Positions 33,677 through 41,741 of a stretch of 64,000 bases of DNA are shown piece after piece (position 1 is the stretch's first letter; each line of letters begins with the position of its first letter). Where the stretch lies: positions 1-64,000 of the forward strand of contig DATHRK010000046.1 in assembly GCA_035465395.1 (NCBI GenBank), read 5' to 3'. Origin of the DNA: DATHRK01 sp035465395. Its GTDB lineage: Bacteria; Gemmatimonadota; Gemmatimonadetes; Longimicrobiales; RSA9. A program made the position numbers and the translations under genes. The notes beneath the pieces were generated by a model. It saw only the letters and a list, made by a program, of their open reading frames with translations, had not been told where the DNA came from and searched no databases.

Positions 33677-35443
33677 TCACCGTCCGACACCCGCGGCGAG
33701 TCCGGGGTTCCACCGGACGGGGATCCAACCGCGTGCGCTATTGACGAACCAGACCTCCTCGGCGTCCGCGACGGCTTCGAGGGGCACGTCGCCCTCCTCT
33801 ACCTCGCCCGCTCCGACGAGCTCGCATCGGAGGATGCCCGGCAACAGTCCCGCATCGACCGGAGGCGTGACGAGGCGGCCTGTGAGCCGGACGATCAGGT
33901 TGCCTCGCGCGAACTCCGTGGCGTCCCCACGCTCGTTCCAGAGCAGCGGCTCGACGTGCCGTGGCAGGCCCGCCGCCGCCGCCTCGTACCCCCGGCGGTC
34001 GTCGGTCTTGTGGTAGAGCCGCGGATCGGAGGAACGGATCGCTCGCGGGGCGGGGGCGGCCACCAACCACCCCGGCTGGTCCAGCGGCCGCGTCCGCACG
34101 CCGATGCGGCCGCCGGGGTCCACGGAGACTCGCAGCATCGCCGGACGTCCGCCATGGGCGGCCGCGGCTTCGCTCACGGCGCCGTCCAGATCGGCCGGCC
34201 GCACCGGGTGGCCGAGCAGCTCGGCGGAGGCCAGCATGCGGGCGCGGTGGGCGTCCCACCGGACGGCCCGGCCGCCTTCCAGGCGGAGCGTTTCGATGAG
34301 GGCGGCGGCCGGCGTCGGCTCGTGCAGGATCGCAGCTTTGGCCATGGCCTCTTCCCACTCCCCGGCCGCGGTGGAGCTCCATGTCACGCCTCCGCCCACG
34401 CCGTACGTCATGGCCCCGGATGCGTCCAGGAGAAGCGTGCGTATCGCCACGTTGAACAGACAGTCGCCCCCCGGGCGGAGCACGCCGACGGCGCCGCAAT
34501 AGGCCTCGCGAGGGCTGTCTTCCAGCCCAGCGATCCCCCCCATTGCCGCGATTTTCGGCGCCCCTGTGACCGACCCGCACGGGAACAGGGCGGACAACAC
34601 GGCGAGCAGGTCCGCGTCCGCCCGCGCCCGGGCCTCCACGGTCGACGTCATCTGGTGCACTGTCGCGTAGCGCTCCACATCGAAGAGGCGCGAGACCTCC
34701 ACCGACCCCACCTCCGCGACCCGGCCGAGGTCGTTTCGGAGGAGGTCGACGATCATGAGGTTTTCCGCGCGGTCCTTGGACGATCCGGCGAGCGACCGGG
34801 CGCGGTCTTCGTCCTCCGCCGGCCACCGTCCGCGCGGCGCCGTCCCCTTCATGGGGCGCGTGACCAGGCGCGCGCCATCGCGGCGAAAGAACAGCTCCGG
34901 CGAGAGAGAGAGCACGTGGTGCTCGGGGAGCCGCACGTACGCGGCGTACGGCGCGGGTGAGCGAGCGAGCAGCGTCTCGTACAGAGCCAGCGGCTGCGCG
35001 CCGCCCGAGCCCCGGAGGCGGAAGGTATGGTTGATCTGGTACACGTCGCCGGCGGCGATCGCGGCGCGGATCGCCGCCACCGACCGCCCGTGGGCAGCCC
35101 GATCCTGGTCCGCCGCCCAGCCGTCCGGCGGATCGTCGGTGCGGCCGGGGAATGCGGGCAGCCTGGTGGGGCGCTCCGCGCGGGCGGGCGCGTCGTGCAC
35201 CCCGAACCACGCCAGCGGCGTCCGGCAGCCGTCGCGGACCGCGAGGCAGGGGTCGAACGCGGGGGCCGCTTCGTACGCCAGCACGCCGACGACCCAGGCG
35301 CCCCCCCTTGCGGCGTCTTCCGCCGCGCGCACGACGCCGGCGACCTCGTCCACAGAGTCGGCCCGGAGAGCTCGTCGGGGCGACCCGAAGACGAGCCGGC
35401 GTCCGAGCCCCTCGAAGTCCACGGTCGCTGCGCGTCGGCTCAC
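33677..35443 (-). CDS. pabB: Aminodeoxychorismate synthase component I fused to aminodeoxychorismate lyase-like domain
   Basis: A 588-residue fusion for p-aminobenzoate (folate) synthesis. Residues ~1-370 are a chorismate-binding domain: IAAGDVYQINHTFRL, TRPMKGTAPRGRWPAEDEDRA and FPCGSVTGAPKIAAMGGI carry the PabB/TrpE signatures. The PIKGT-type motif appears as PMKGT, with Lys for PabB-type chemistry. Residues ~395-588 are a class IV PLP aminotransferase-like domain (LIETLRLEGG, RWDAHRARMLASAELLG, LWNERGDATEFARGNLIVRL), as in PabC. The PLP lysine fits YHKTDDRRGY. Such hybrids are known. The start is uncertain: GTG 35443 fits the domain, GTG 35512 is longer. No pabA is in view. Confidence 0.85.
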   Translation of the reverse strand: MSRRAATVDFEGLGRRLVFGSPRRALRADSVDEVAGVVRAAEDAARGGAWVVGVLAYEAAPAFDPCLAVRDGCRTPLAWFGVHDAPARAERPTRLPAFPGRTDDPPDGWAADQDRAAHGRSVAAIRAAIAAGDVYQINHTFRLRGSGGAQPLALYETLLARSPAPYAAYVRLPEHHVLSLSPELFFRRDGARLVTRPMKGTAPRGRWPAEDEDRARSLAGSSKDRAENLMIVDLLRNDLGRVAEVGSVEVSRLFDVERYATVHQMTSTVEARARADADLLAVLSALFPCGSVTGAPKIAAMGGIAGLEDSPREAYCGAVGVLRPGGDCLFNVAIRTLLLDASGAMTYGVGGGVTWSSTAAGEWEEAMAKAAILHEPTPAAALIETLRLEGGRAVRWDAHRARMLASAELLGHPVRPADLDGAVSEAAAAHGGRPAMLRVSVDPGGRIGVRTRPLDQPGWLVAAPAPRAIRSSDPRLYHKTDDRRGYEAAAAGLPRHVEPLLWNERGDATEFARGNLIVRLTGRLVTPPVDAGLLPGILRCELVGAGEVEEGDVPLEAVADAEEVWFVNSARGWIPVRWNPGLAAGVGR

Positions 35444-35647
35444 GCGGTGTCGGTGTCCTGTCGTTTCGGGAACGGCGACGATGGAGGATCTTGGCGTCGC
35501 GCGGGTTCGCACGACAGCCGGGACGGGTCACGGACGGCGGCCGCGGCGCGTTTGGCACGGTAGGGACGAGGCATCCGGGGAACCCGCGCGGGGCGGTTCG
35601 GGTGTAGTAGGTTTTCGTGTGACCGTCAGCTCCACGAAAGGTCGGGA

Positions 35648-37318
35648 ATGAAGCACCACGTTGGCGATGTCCGCGGATCCGGGGCGCGCGGGGCGCTTTC
35701 CGCCCTGATGCTCCTCGCGTTGCTGGCCACGCCCGGAAGCGCGCAGTCCTCCAACGGCGACGGCGGCATACCCATCCCCCCAGCCGAACCGCCCATCCGG
35801 GCGCTCGGAACCGAGCTGCCGCCGGCGGTCCTGGACACCGTCACGCCCGCGCGCCTTTCGGCGGCGTTTCGGGCGGCCGCCGGTCACGCCCTGCCTGCGG
35901 TCGTCTACATCGAAACGGAGCGTCGCCCGCAGACGGCCGACGGGCCGCGTGCGATCCGCATCGACCCGAACGAGGACTTCTTCGATCGCCCCGAGTTCCG
36001 ACGCTTCTTCGACATCCCGGAGCACGAGGAGGACGAGGGCGAGGCGGAAGGAGACGACGCGCCGGGCGGGCAGCCGGCAACGCCCTCCGCCGATCCGAAC
36101 ACCTGGCGGAGGCCCATCCGCGGCGCCGTGGCGACGGGCACCGGGTTCATCATCGAGAAGAGCGGACTGATCCTCACCAACAACCACGTCGTCGATCGCG
36201 CCCATTCGGTGGAGGTGCGCCTCCAGGACGGCAGGCGCTACGCCGCCGAGGTGGTGGGCGTCGACGCAAATACCGACGTGGCGCTGCTGCGGCTGCGGGA
36301 CACCGGCGGGGCGTCGTTCCCGGTAGCCGAGCTCGGCGAATCGCGCGACATCGAGGTCGGCGAGTGGGTCATAGCGCTGGGCAACCCGCTCGGCCTCGAT
36401 TTCACCGTCACGGCGGGGATCGTGAGCGCCCTCGGCCGGAGCCTGGGCAGCAGCCCCTCGGCGGTGCAGTCGTTCATTCAGACCGACGCGGCGATCAATC
36501 CGGGCAACTCCGGGGGGCCGCTGGTGGACTTGCGCGGGCGCGTCGTGGGCATCAACACCGCGATCCAGACCGACGGCAGCGCGCCGCGCTGGTTGGGTTA
36601 CGGCATGGCCATCCCGATCGACCTGGCGCTGCGTGTCACGGACGACCTGCTCGACTACGGTCACGTCCGCCGGCCGCAACTCGGGGTGACGATAACCGGC
36701 GTGCGGGCCGTCGACGCCGAAGCGTACGGCCTGCCGACGATCGCGGGCGCCGTCGTGACCTCCGTTTCTCCCGGCTCGCCTGCCGACCGCGCAGGCCTGC
36801 GACCGCGCGACGTCGTCCTCGAGGTCGACGGCGCGTCCGTGATGGACAACACGGCGCTGATCATCACCCTGCTGGAGCGCCGGCCTGGCGACGTGGTGCG
36901 CCTGGGGATCTGGCGGGATCGGGCGCGCACCGAGGTCGAGCTCGAACTCGGTGAATTCGCACACGAGGCCGACGCCGAAGCCAGCGAGGACGCCTCCGCC
37001 GACATGGAGGCCTCCGACCTCATTCCCGGATTGGGCTTCGCGGCGGTCGACCTGACCAGGCCCCTCCTCGCCCGCCTTCAGTACGAGGACGTCGGGATCG
37101 AGGGGGTCATGGTGAGCCGCGTCGCGGACTTCAGCGGCGCCGCCAACGCCAACCTGTTCCCGGGCCTGGTCGTCGTGGACATCAACGGTACGCCCGTGCG
37201 CTCGACCGACGAGCTGCGTTCGCTCGCGGCGGATCTGCAGCCGGGCTCGATCGTATCGCTCCTCGTCCGAACCCCGAACGGGGCCCAGGCCATCCTCAAC
37301 TATGCGATGGACCGTTAG
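35648..37318 (+). CDS. HtrA/DegP-type periplasmic serine protease
   Basis: A 556-residue exported protease. Signal peptide residues ~1-32 end in PGSAQ. After an acidic linker (EHEEDEGEAEGDD) comes the trypsin-like domain with His180 (TNNHVVD), Asp210 (DVALLRL) and Ser288 (GNSGGPL). Two PDZ domains follow, at ~335-425 (RPQLGVTITGV, SPGSPADRAGLRPRDVVLEV) and ~465-550 (GVMVSRVADFSGAANANLFPGLVVVDI). It degrades or refolds damaged envelope proteins. AAAGG precedes the ATG. The end overlaps the DUF1460 gene by 17 bases, suggesting co-expression. Confidence 0.92.
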   Translation: MKHHVGDVRGSGARGALSALMLLALLATPGSAQSSNGDGGIPIPPAEPPIRALGTELPPAVLDTVTPARLSAAFRAAAGHALPAVVYIETERRPQTADGPRAIRIDPNEDFFDRPEFRRFFDIPEHEEDEGEAEGDDAPGGQPATPSADPNTWRRPIRGAVATGTGFIIEKSGLILTNNHVVDRAHSVEVRLQDGRRYAAEVVGVDANTDVALLRLRDTGGASFPVAELGESRDIEVGEWVIALGNPLGLDFTVTAGIVSALGRSLGSSPSAVQSFIQTDAAINPGNSGGPLVDLRGRVVGINTAIQTDGSAPRWLGYGMAIPIDLALRVTDDLLDYGHVRRPQLGVTITGVRAVDAEAYGLPTIAGAVVTSVSPGSPADRAGLRPRDVVLEVDGASVMDNTALIITLLERRPGDVVRLGIWRDRARTEVELELGEFAHEADAEASEDASADMEASDLIPGLGFAAVDLTRPLLARLQYEDVGIEGVMVSRVADFSGAANANLFPGLVVVDINGTPVRSTDELRSLAADLQPGSIVSLLVRTPNGAQAILNYAMDR

Positions 37319-38315
37319 CAGCCCGTTGCAGAACTCCCCCGGACTTCCACCACGGGCTGTCAGGCCCGTGGCGCGGGCGAGGGTCGTCGGGCGTGCCTTC
37401 CTCCCGTGGATGCTGCTGGCTGCGTGCGCGGACGGCGGCGAGGGGGCCGCGCCACCGGTGCTGGCGGGCGGCGCGCCTCCGGCCGAGTCAGGGCCGGTCG
37501 CCGGAGTGGCCGAGGCACCAGCGGGCCGCGGGGCCTCGGCCACCGCTCGCGACAGTGCGATCGTGGGGGCCACGCTGCGCTGGGCCGCGCAGGAGCGGCT
37601 CGATACCGTGCCCATGGGCACCGCGGTCGCGCGCATCGGCCGAGGCTTCGTGGGCAGCCCCTATACCCCGGGCACCCTGGACCCCCCCGGACCCGAGCGG
37701 CTCGTCATCAACCTGCGCGAGTTCGACTGCGTGACCTTCGTCGAGACCGTGCTCGCGCTCGCCCGCACGGCGCGTTCAGACGACCCCTCCTTCGACCGCT
37801 TCACGCGGGAGGTCCAACGTCTGCGCTATCGCGGAGGCGTGCGGGATGGGTACGTCAGCCGGCTCCACTATTTCAGCGAGTGGTTGCAGGACAACGCGGA
37901 CCGGGGGCTGCTGGACATCGTGACGCCCGAGCTCGGTGGCGCACGGGACCCGGAGCCGATCGACTTCATGTCGAGCCACGCCGATGCCTACTGGCAGCTG
38001 GCGGATGAGGAGGCGCTGCTCGGCATCCGGAGGATCGAGGCACGGCTCTCGGAAACGCCCCGCTTCGTGCTCTCCGAGAACGCGATCGGGGACGCGGAGA
38101 GCGGCATCCGGGAGGGCGACGTGATCGCCGCGTCGAGCACGCTGGCCGGCCTGGACGTGGCGCACACCGGGATCGCCGTCACCGTGGACGGGCGGGTGCA
38201 CCTCATGCACGCCCCGCTCGTGGGGGACAGCGTGCAGGTCAGCGAGGTGCCGCTCGCCGACCGGATCCTGCGCATCGACGCCCAGGACGGGGTGATGGTC
38301 GCCCGACCCAACTAG
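37302..38315 (+). CDS. DUF1460-domain lipoprotein (NlpC/P60-like amidase)
   Basis: A 337-residue protein. A basic leader and the hydrophobic segment VGRAFLPWMLLAAC, whose Cys fits a lipobox, point to a lipoprotein; the exact start is uncertain because the N-terminal stretch before it is long. The mature domain from residue ~105 has the DUF1460 hallmarks: GSPYTPGTLDPPGPERLVIN, FDCVTFVETVLAL with the catalytic Cys, RLHYFSEWLQDNADRG, and the His-containing AHTGIAVTVDGRVHLMHA. Known DUF1460 proteins include N-acetylmuramoyl-L-alanine amidase-like cysteine hydrolases. It overlaps the HtrA gene by 17 bases and a convergent zinc-ribbon gene by four. Confidence 0.82.
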   Translation: MRWTVSSPLQNSPGLPPRAVRPVARARVVGRAFLPWMLLAACADGGEGAAPPVLAGGAPPAESGPVAGVAEAPAGRGASATARDSAIVGATLRWAAQERLDTVPMGTAVARIGRGFVGSPYTPGTLDPPGPERLVINLREFDCVTFVETVLALARTARSDDPSFDRFTREVQRLRYRGGVRDGYVSRLHYFSEWLQDNADRGLLDIVTPELGGARDPEPIDFMSSHADAYWQLADEEALLGIRRIEARLSETPRFVLSENAIGDAESGIREGDVIAASSTLAGLDVAHTGIAVTVDGRVHLMHAPLVGDSVQVSEVPLADRILRIDAQDGVMVARPN

Positions 38316-38548
38316 CCGTCCGCAACCCGAGCCTCCACCGCCCCGGACGCCCCGCAGCCGGGACACACCAGCAGCGTGCGCGTTCGCACGTAGGCGACCT
38401 CGGGTGGCTTCCGCACCTCCGAGGCCGCCAGATCCGCCCCGCAGCGAGGACACGCGACCGGCTCCCCGTTCCGGAGCGCCTGCTCCAGCCTGCGGGACTC
38501 CCCCGCGCTGAACGGCCGACGCGCCTTCAGGAGGCCCACCCCCGCCAT
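38312..38548 (-). CDS. Small zinc-ribbon protein
   Basis: A 78-residue protein with two CxxC pairs, CPRCG (residues 33-36) and CPGCG (62-65), 25 residues apart, forming a probable zinc ribbon. A basic helical N-terminus (RRPFSAGESRRLEQALR) precedes it. Its function is unknown; such proteins often bind nucleic acid or act as small scaffolds. The start overlaps the upstream gene's end by 22 bases in another frame, so translation is likely coupled. It ends four bases into the convergent DUF1460 gene. Confidence 0.65.
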   Translation of the reverse strand: MAGVGLLKARRPFSAGESRRLEQALRNGEPVACPRCGADLAASEVRKPPEVAYVRTRTLLVCPGCGASGAVEARVADG

Positions 38549-39081
38549 CGCGCCGCGTCGCGCGGCGCGTTCTCTGCGGCGGCGGCCTCGGCGAGCCGTG
38601 CGGCGGCGGTGGCCGCCGTGTCTCGCAGCCGGCACGTAGAGGCGGCGCTGAACTCCAGCCGGTAACAGGCGGCCCGGGAGCGCGGCCCCGGCGAGGCATC
38701 CGCCAGCCGCCGGAGCGCCCGGCACAGCGCGGCGACCGAATCCGGATCGTCGCGGTCGAGGCTCGAGGCGGCGCGCAGGGCGAGCAGGATCGCCTGCCGC
38801 AGCCCGCGGCGTTCGCACCGTGCCGCCAGCCGCCGGATGGCGGCGCGTCGGACCCCCGGGCCCTCCGGGCCGTCCAGTAGAGCGGCCGCGGCCGCGGCGA
38901 GCGCGCTCTGGACGGCGACCGGCTCGAGCCGGTCGACCGTCGGCAGCTCCAGGTCGCGAAGCGGTCCGAGTGCGGCTCGCGTGTCGTAGCGGGCCTCCCA
39001 CGGCGACGCGCCGGCCCACGCTCCGTCGCGGGGGCTCTCGCGGACCAGCGGGGCGGGGTTGTCCAGGACGAATCGCGTCAT
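38527..39081 (-). CDS. Hypothetical Ala/Arg-rich helical protein
   Basis: A 184-residue protein I do not recognise. From residue ~50 it is almost wholly predicted alpha-helical, with heat-repeat-like stretches (VAVQSALAAAAAALLDGPEG, AAIRRLAARCERRGLRQAIL, LCRALRRLADASPG). A short N-terminal region (TRFVLDNPAPLVRESPRDGAWAG) is extended. Its end overlaps the zinc-ribbon gene by 22 bases. The frame is also supported by convergent neighbours; coding is likely but high-GC bias makes certainty limited. Confidence 0.5.
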   Translation of the reverse strand: MTRFVLDNPAPLVRESPRDGAWAGASPWEARYDTRAALGPLRDLELPTVDRLEPVAVQSALAAAAAALLDGPEGPGVRRAAIRRLAARCERRGLRQAILLALRAASSLDRDDPDSVAALCRALRRLADASPGPRSRAACYRLEFSAASTCRLRDTAATAAARLAEAAAAENAPRDAARWRGWAS

Positions 39082-39224
39082 GGCCTCGGTCTCAGGGGTA
39101 CGTCCGGGCTTCCACGATGCGCCTCCGGCTATCCGCGGGCCATGGCTGGTTGGGACGACTTGGCCGCGCGACTGGCCGGATCTACCTTCCGCGCTCCCGA
39201 AGGGAGCAGGGCAGGGCGCGCGGC

Positions 39225-40523
39225 ATGGACGTCGACAGGAGGGAGCCATCCGGAGGCGGGTCGCTGGAAACGCCTAGCCGGCGACGGGTACCGCCGATTC
39301 TGATCCTGGTGTCCGCCGTGCTGGTGGACATGATCGGCTTCGGGATCGTGATCCCCCTCCTCCCGTTCTACGCCGAAGAGTTCGGCGCGACGCCGTTCGT
39401 CGTCACGCTGCTGATCGCCTCGTACTCGGCGACGCAGCTCCTGGCGACGCCCCTGTGGGGCCGCATGAGCGACCGGCGCGGCCGGCGCCGGCTCTTCATC
39501 GCGGGGCTCACCGCTTCCGCGCTGTCGCATCTGCTCTACGGCTTCAGCCACAGCCTGCCGATGCTGTTCCTCTCGCGCATGACGGCAGGCGCCGCGGGCG
39601 GAACGATCTCGATCGCGCACGCGATCACAGCGGATACGACGTCGGCCGAGAATCGCGCCCGTGGCCTCGGCTGGATCGGCGCCGCCGCGGGCCTCGGCGT
39701 CATGCTGGGGCCGCCCATCGGCGGATACTTCAGCAGCATCTGGGGGCTCGGAGCGCCCGGATTCATCGCCGCCGGGCTCACCGCGCTCAACGCGGTCGCC
39801 GCCTACTTCTTCCTGCCCGAGTCGCGCACGCGCTCCGCCGCGGCCGGCTTCGCCTCGGGCGAAGCCGCGACCCTGCGCGGCTGGCTCGCCACCATGACGC
39901 GCCACCCCGTGGCGCTGCTGATGGGCGTCTATTTCCTGGCGATCTCATCGTTCAGTGCCCACTTCAGCGTCCTCGCCCTCTACCTCGAACGGATGTTCGC
40001 CTTCGACGGCGAGATGGTGGGCTACGTCATGGCGCTGAGCGGCGGGTGCACGGTGATCGTGCGAGGAGGCATCCTGGGGTGGCTGGTCGGCCGCATCGGC
40101 GAGGCGAACACCGCCCGCGTGGGCGTGGTCGTCCTCGGGCTCGGCGTCATGGTCGTGCCGCTCATGGAATCGCCCTGGTGGCTCGCCCTGGCCGCTCCCC
40201 TCTGGGCGTTCGGGGCGGGGACCCTGTTCCCGGCGCTGGCGACGATGGTGTCGCGCGCGACCGACGAGCATTCGCAGGGCAGCGTGCTGGGCGGCAGCCA
40301 GGTGGTGGGGGGCCTGGGTCGGGTGGTGGGGCCGCTCTGGGCGGGCGCGCTGTTCCAGTCCGCCGGCATCGCCATCCCCTTCTGGGTCGGCGTCGGCGCG
40401 ATCGCCGGCGCGGCCGTCCTGGCGACCGGCCTGCCCCCGGCCTCGCAACTGCGGCAGGGCGTCGCGCCCGCCACGCTCGCGCGCGCCGAAGCCGAGGAGG
40501 CCACGAGCGACGCCGTGGTGTGA
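39225..40523 (+). CDS. MFS transporter (TCR/Tet-type)
   Basis: A 432-residue transporter with 12 predicted helices. The family signature between helices 2 and 3 is GRMSDRRGRRRLFIAG, and DMIGFGIVIPLLPFYAEEFGA is the typical helix-1 motif of DHA1 drug exporters. Helix 5 carries GLGWIGAAAGLGVMLGPPIGG (antiporter motif C), supporting drug:H+ antiport. It probably exports a hydrophobic drug or metabolite; specificity is unknown. A ~20-residue hydrophilic N-terminus precedes helix 1. Confidence 0.88.
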   Translation: MDVDRREPSGGGSLETPSRRRVPPILILVSAVLVDMIGFGIVIPLLPFYAEEFGATPFVVTLLIASYSATQLLATPLWGRMSDRRGRRRLFIAGLTASALSHLLYGFSHSLPMLFLSRMTAGAAGGTISIAHAITADTTSAENRARGLGWIGAAAGLGVMLGPPIGGYFSSIWGLGAPGFIAAGLTALNAVAAYFFLPESRTRSAAAGFASGEAATLRGWLATMTRHPVALLMGVYFLAISSFSAHFSVLALYLERMFAFDGEMVGYVMALSGGCTVIVRGGILGWLVGRIGEANTARVGVVVLGLGVMVVPLMESPWWLALAAPLWAFGAGTLFPALATMVSRATDEHSQGSVLGGSQVVGGLGRVVGPLWAGALFQSAGIAIPFWVGVGAIAGAAVLATGLPPASQLRQGVAPATLARAEAEEATSDAVV

Positions 40524-40597
40524 GCCGGGGCACGCCGGCTACCCGGAAGCCCCCCAGTGAGCCAATCGGGTCGCCACCCGCGCGCCGGCGAAGCGGC

Positions 40598-40627
40598 TTG
40601 CGGGCCCCACCTCCGTCGGCCTATATG
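40598..40627 (+). promoter_or_regulatory. Candidate promoter for the GlsB/YeaQ-like gene
   Basis: TTGCGG (40598-40603) and TATATG (40622-40627) are separated by 18 bases, in a 149-base intergenic gap, ~45 bases upstream of the ATG at 40673. Moderate match only. Confidence 0.4.
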
Positions 40628-40672
40628 CCTGTCGGTTCACACTTCCACGTTTTCCGCGCAGAAGGGCGGGCG

Positions 40673-40939
40673 ATGTTCTTCGTCGGGTTGCTTGTCTGGT
40701 TGGTGATCGGAGTGGCTGGTGGCCTGCTCGCGCGCATGCTGTACAGATCACCCGATACGGTCGCCGCGCTCACGGTCACGTTCGGCGTCTTCGGAGCATT
40801 CATCGGCGGTATGCTGGGACTCTCGGGCTACGTCCACCACGACGCCAATCCGATGCGGATCGGTGGCCTCATCGGCGCCATCGTCGGCGCCATCGGTTTC
40901 GGCCTGATCTACCACGTGGTCCAGCGCAAAGCGGTCTGA
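40673..40939 (+). CDS. GlsB/YeaQ/YmgE-family small membrane protein
   Basis: An 88-residue protein with three transmembrane helices: MFFVGLLVWLVIGVAGGLLA, TVAALTVTFGVFGAFIGGML and IGGLIGAIVGAIGFGLIYHV. The Gly-zipper-rich pattern matches the transglycosylase-associated (GlsB/YeaQ) family, often induced by general stress. ATG at 40673 has GAAGG upstream; an in-frame ATG at 40625 would add a hydrophilic stretch. It is followed 4 bases later by a secreted protein gene, so both may be co-transcribed. Confidence 0.75.
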   Translation: MFFVGLLVWLVIGVAGGLLARMLYRSPDTVAALTVTFGVFGAFIGGMLGLSGYVHHDANPMRIGGLIGAIVGAIGFGLIYHVVQRKAV

Positions 40940-40943
40940 GTCG

Positions 40944-41741
40944 ATGGGGGTCGCGTCGCGGGCGGCGTGCCTCGGCGTCGCCGCGGCCTGTGCCGGACTC
41001 ACCACCCCTCTGGCGGCGCAGAGGACCGCCGATGAGCCGGCCGTCCTCTACCGGGCCGTGCTCCTCCAGGCCGCGCCGGGCCGCCTCCTCGACCTGATCG
41101 GGATCCTCCGGGAGCGGTTTCCGGAGGACGATCCCGCTTCGCCGCTCATCCTGCGCCACTCCCAGGGCGACCACTGGGACCTCATGATCCTGGGCCCGGC
41201 AGCGGAGCTGGAGGCGGGGCTGTCGAACGCCGCGTTGCCGGACCTCCTCGCCCTCGTTCGCGGGCGCCCGACCGAACCGCCGGAGGCGAGCGACGTGGCG
41301 GCCGTGGCGCAGCCGCTCGCAGCCGACTCGCTGGATGCGTTGCTCAGCTGGACCGAGGATCTCTGGGCGTGGGGGGCGCCGGTCGGGACCTTTCGGGAAC
41401 GATCGCGCGGCGCCGGCTTCTTCCACATCGAGATGTTCGTGGCGCTGGCGGGTCAGCGCGCCGGCCTGATCGAGCAGCGCCGCATGGAGAACGAGTACCT
41501 GCGCCGCATCGGGCTCTCGGACAATCTGCTCTGGGTCCGTCACGCGGGGGCCGACTGGGACGCGTTCACCATCGGCTTCTACCGCGACCTCGCGCACTAC
41601 GCGGAACCGTCGCCGGTGGACCAGGCCATGCGGGACGCGATCACGGTCGAGGTGGGCTTCCCGGAGCCCGGGTCGATCGGGGCGTACCTGCGCCGATTCC
41701 TGCTCCGCCACAACGACACGCTGGCGGGGGTAGCCCGCTAG
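40944..41741 (+). CDS. Secreted protein of unknown function
   Basis: A 265-residue protein. MGVASRAACLGVAAACAGLTTPLAAQ is a signal peptide. The mature protein opens with YRAVLLQAAPGRLLDLIGILRERF and contains two parts of similar size, the second starting GFFHIEMFVALAGQRAGLIEQRRM. The alternation of strands and helices resembles two ferredoxin-like (dimeric alpha-beta barrel) modules, but I cannot assign a family. It follows the small membrane protein gene by 4 bases and ends four bases into thiI on the other strand. Confidence 0.6.
   Translation: MGVASRAACLGVAAACAGLTTPLAAQRTADEPAVLYRAVLLQAAPGRLLDLIGILRERFPEDDPASPLILRHSQGDHWDLMILGPAAELEAGLSNAALPDLLALVRGRPTEPPEASDVAAVAQPLAADSLDALLSWTEDLWAWGAPVGTFRERSRGAGFFHIEMFVALAGQRAGLIEQRRMENEYLRRIGLSDNLLWVRHAGADWDAFTIGFYRDLAHYAEPSPVDQAMRDAITVEVGFPEPGSIGAYLRRFLLRHNDTLAGVAR

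Noticed and set aside
31793..34960. A 1,055-codon plus-strand frame opposite the glycosyltransferase, TonB-like and pabBC genes
   Set aside because: Arg/Gly/Ala-rich translation without domain motifs; opposite three minus-strand genes, two of them with clear motifs.
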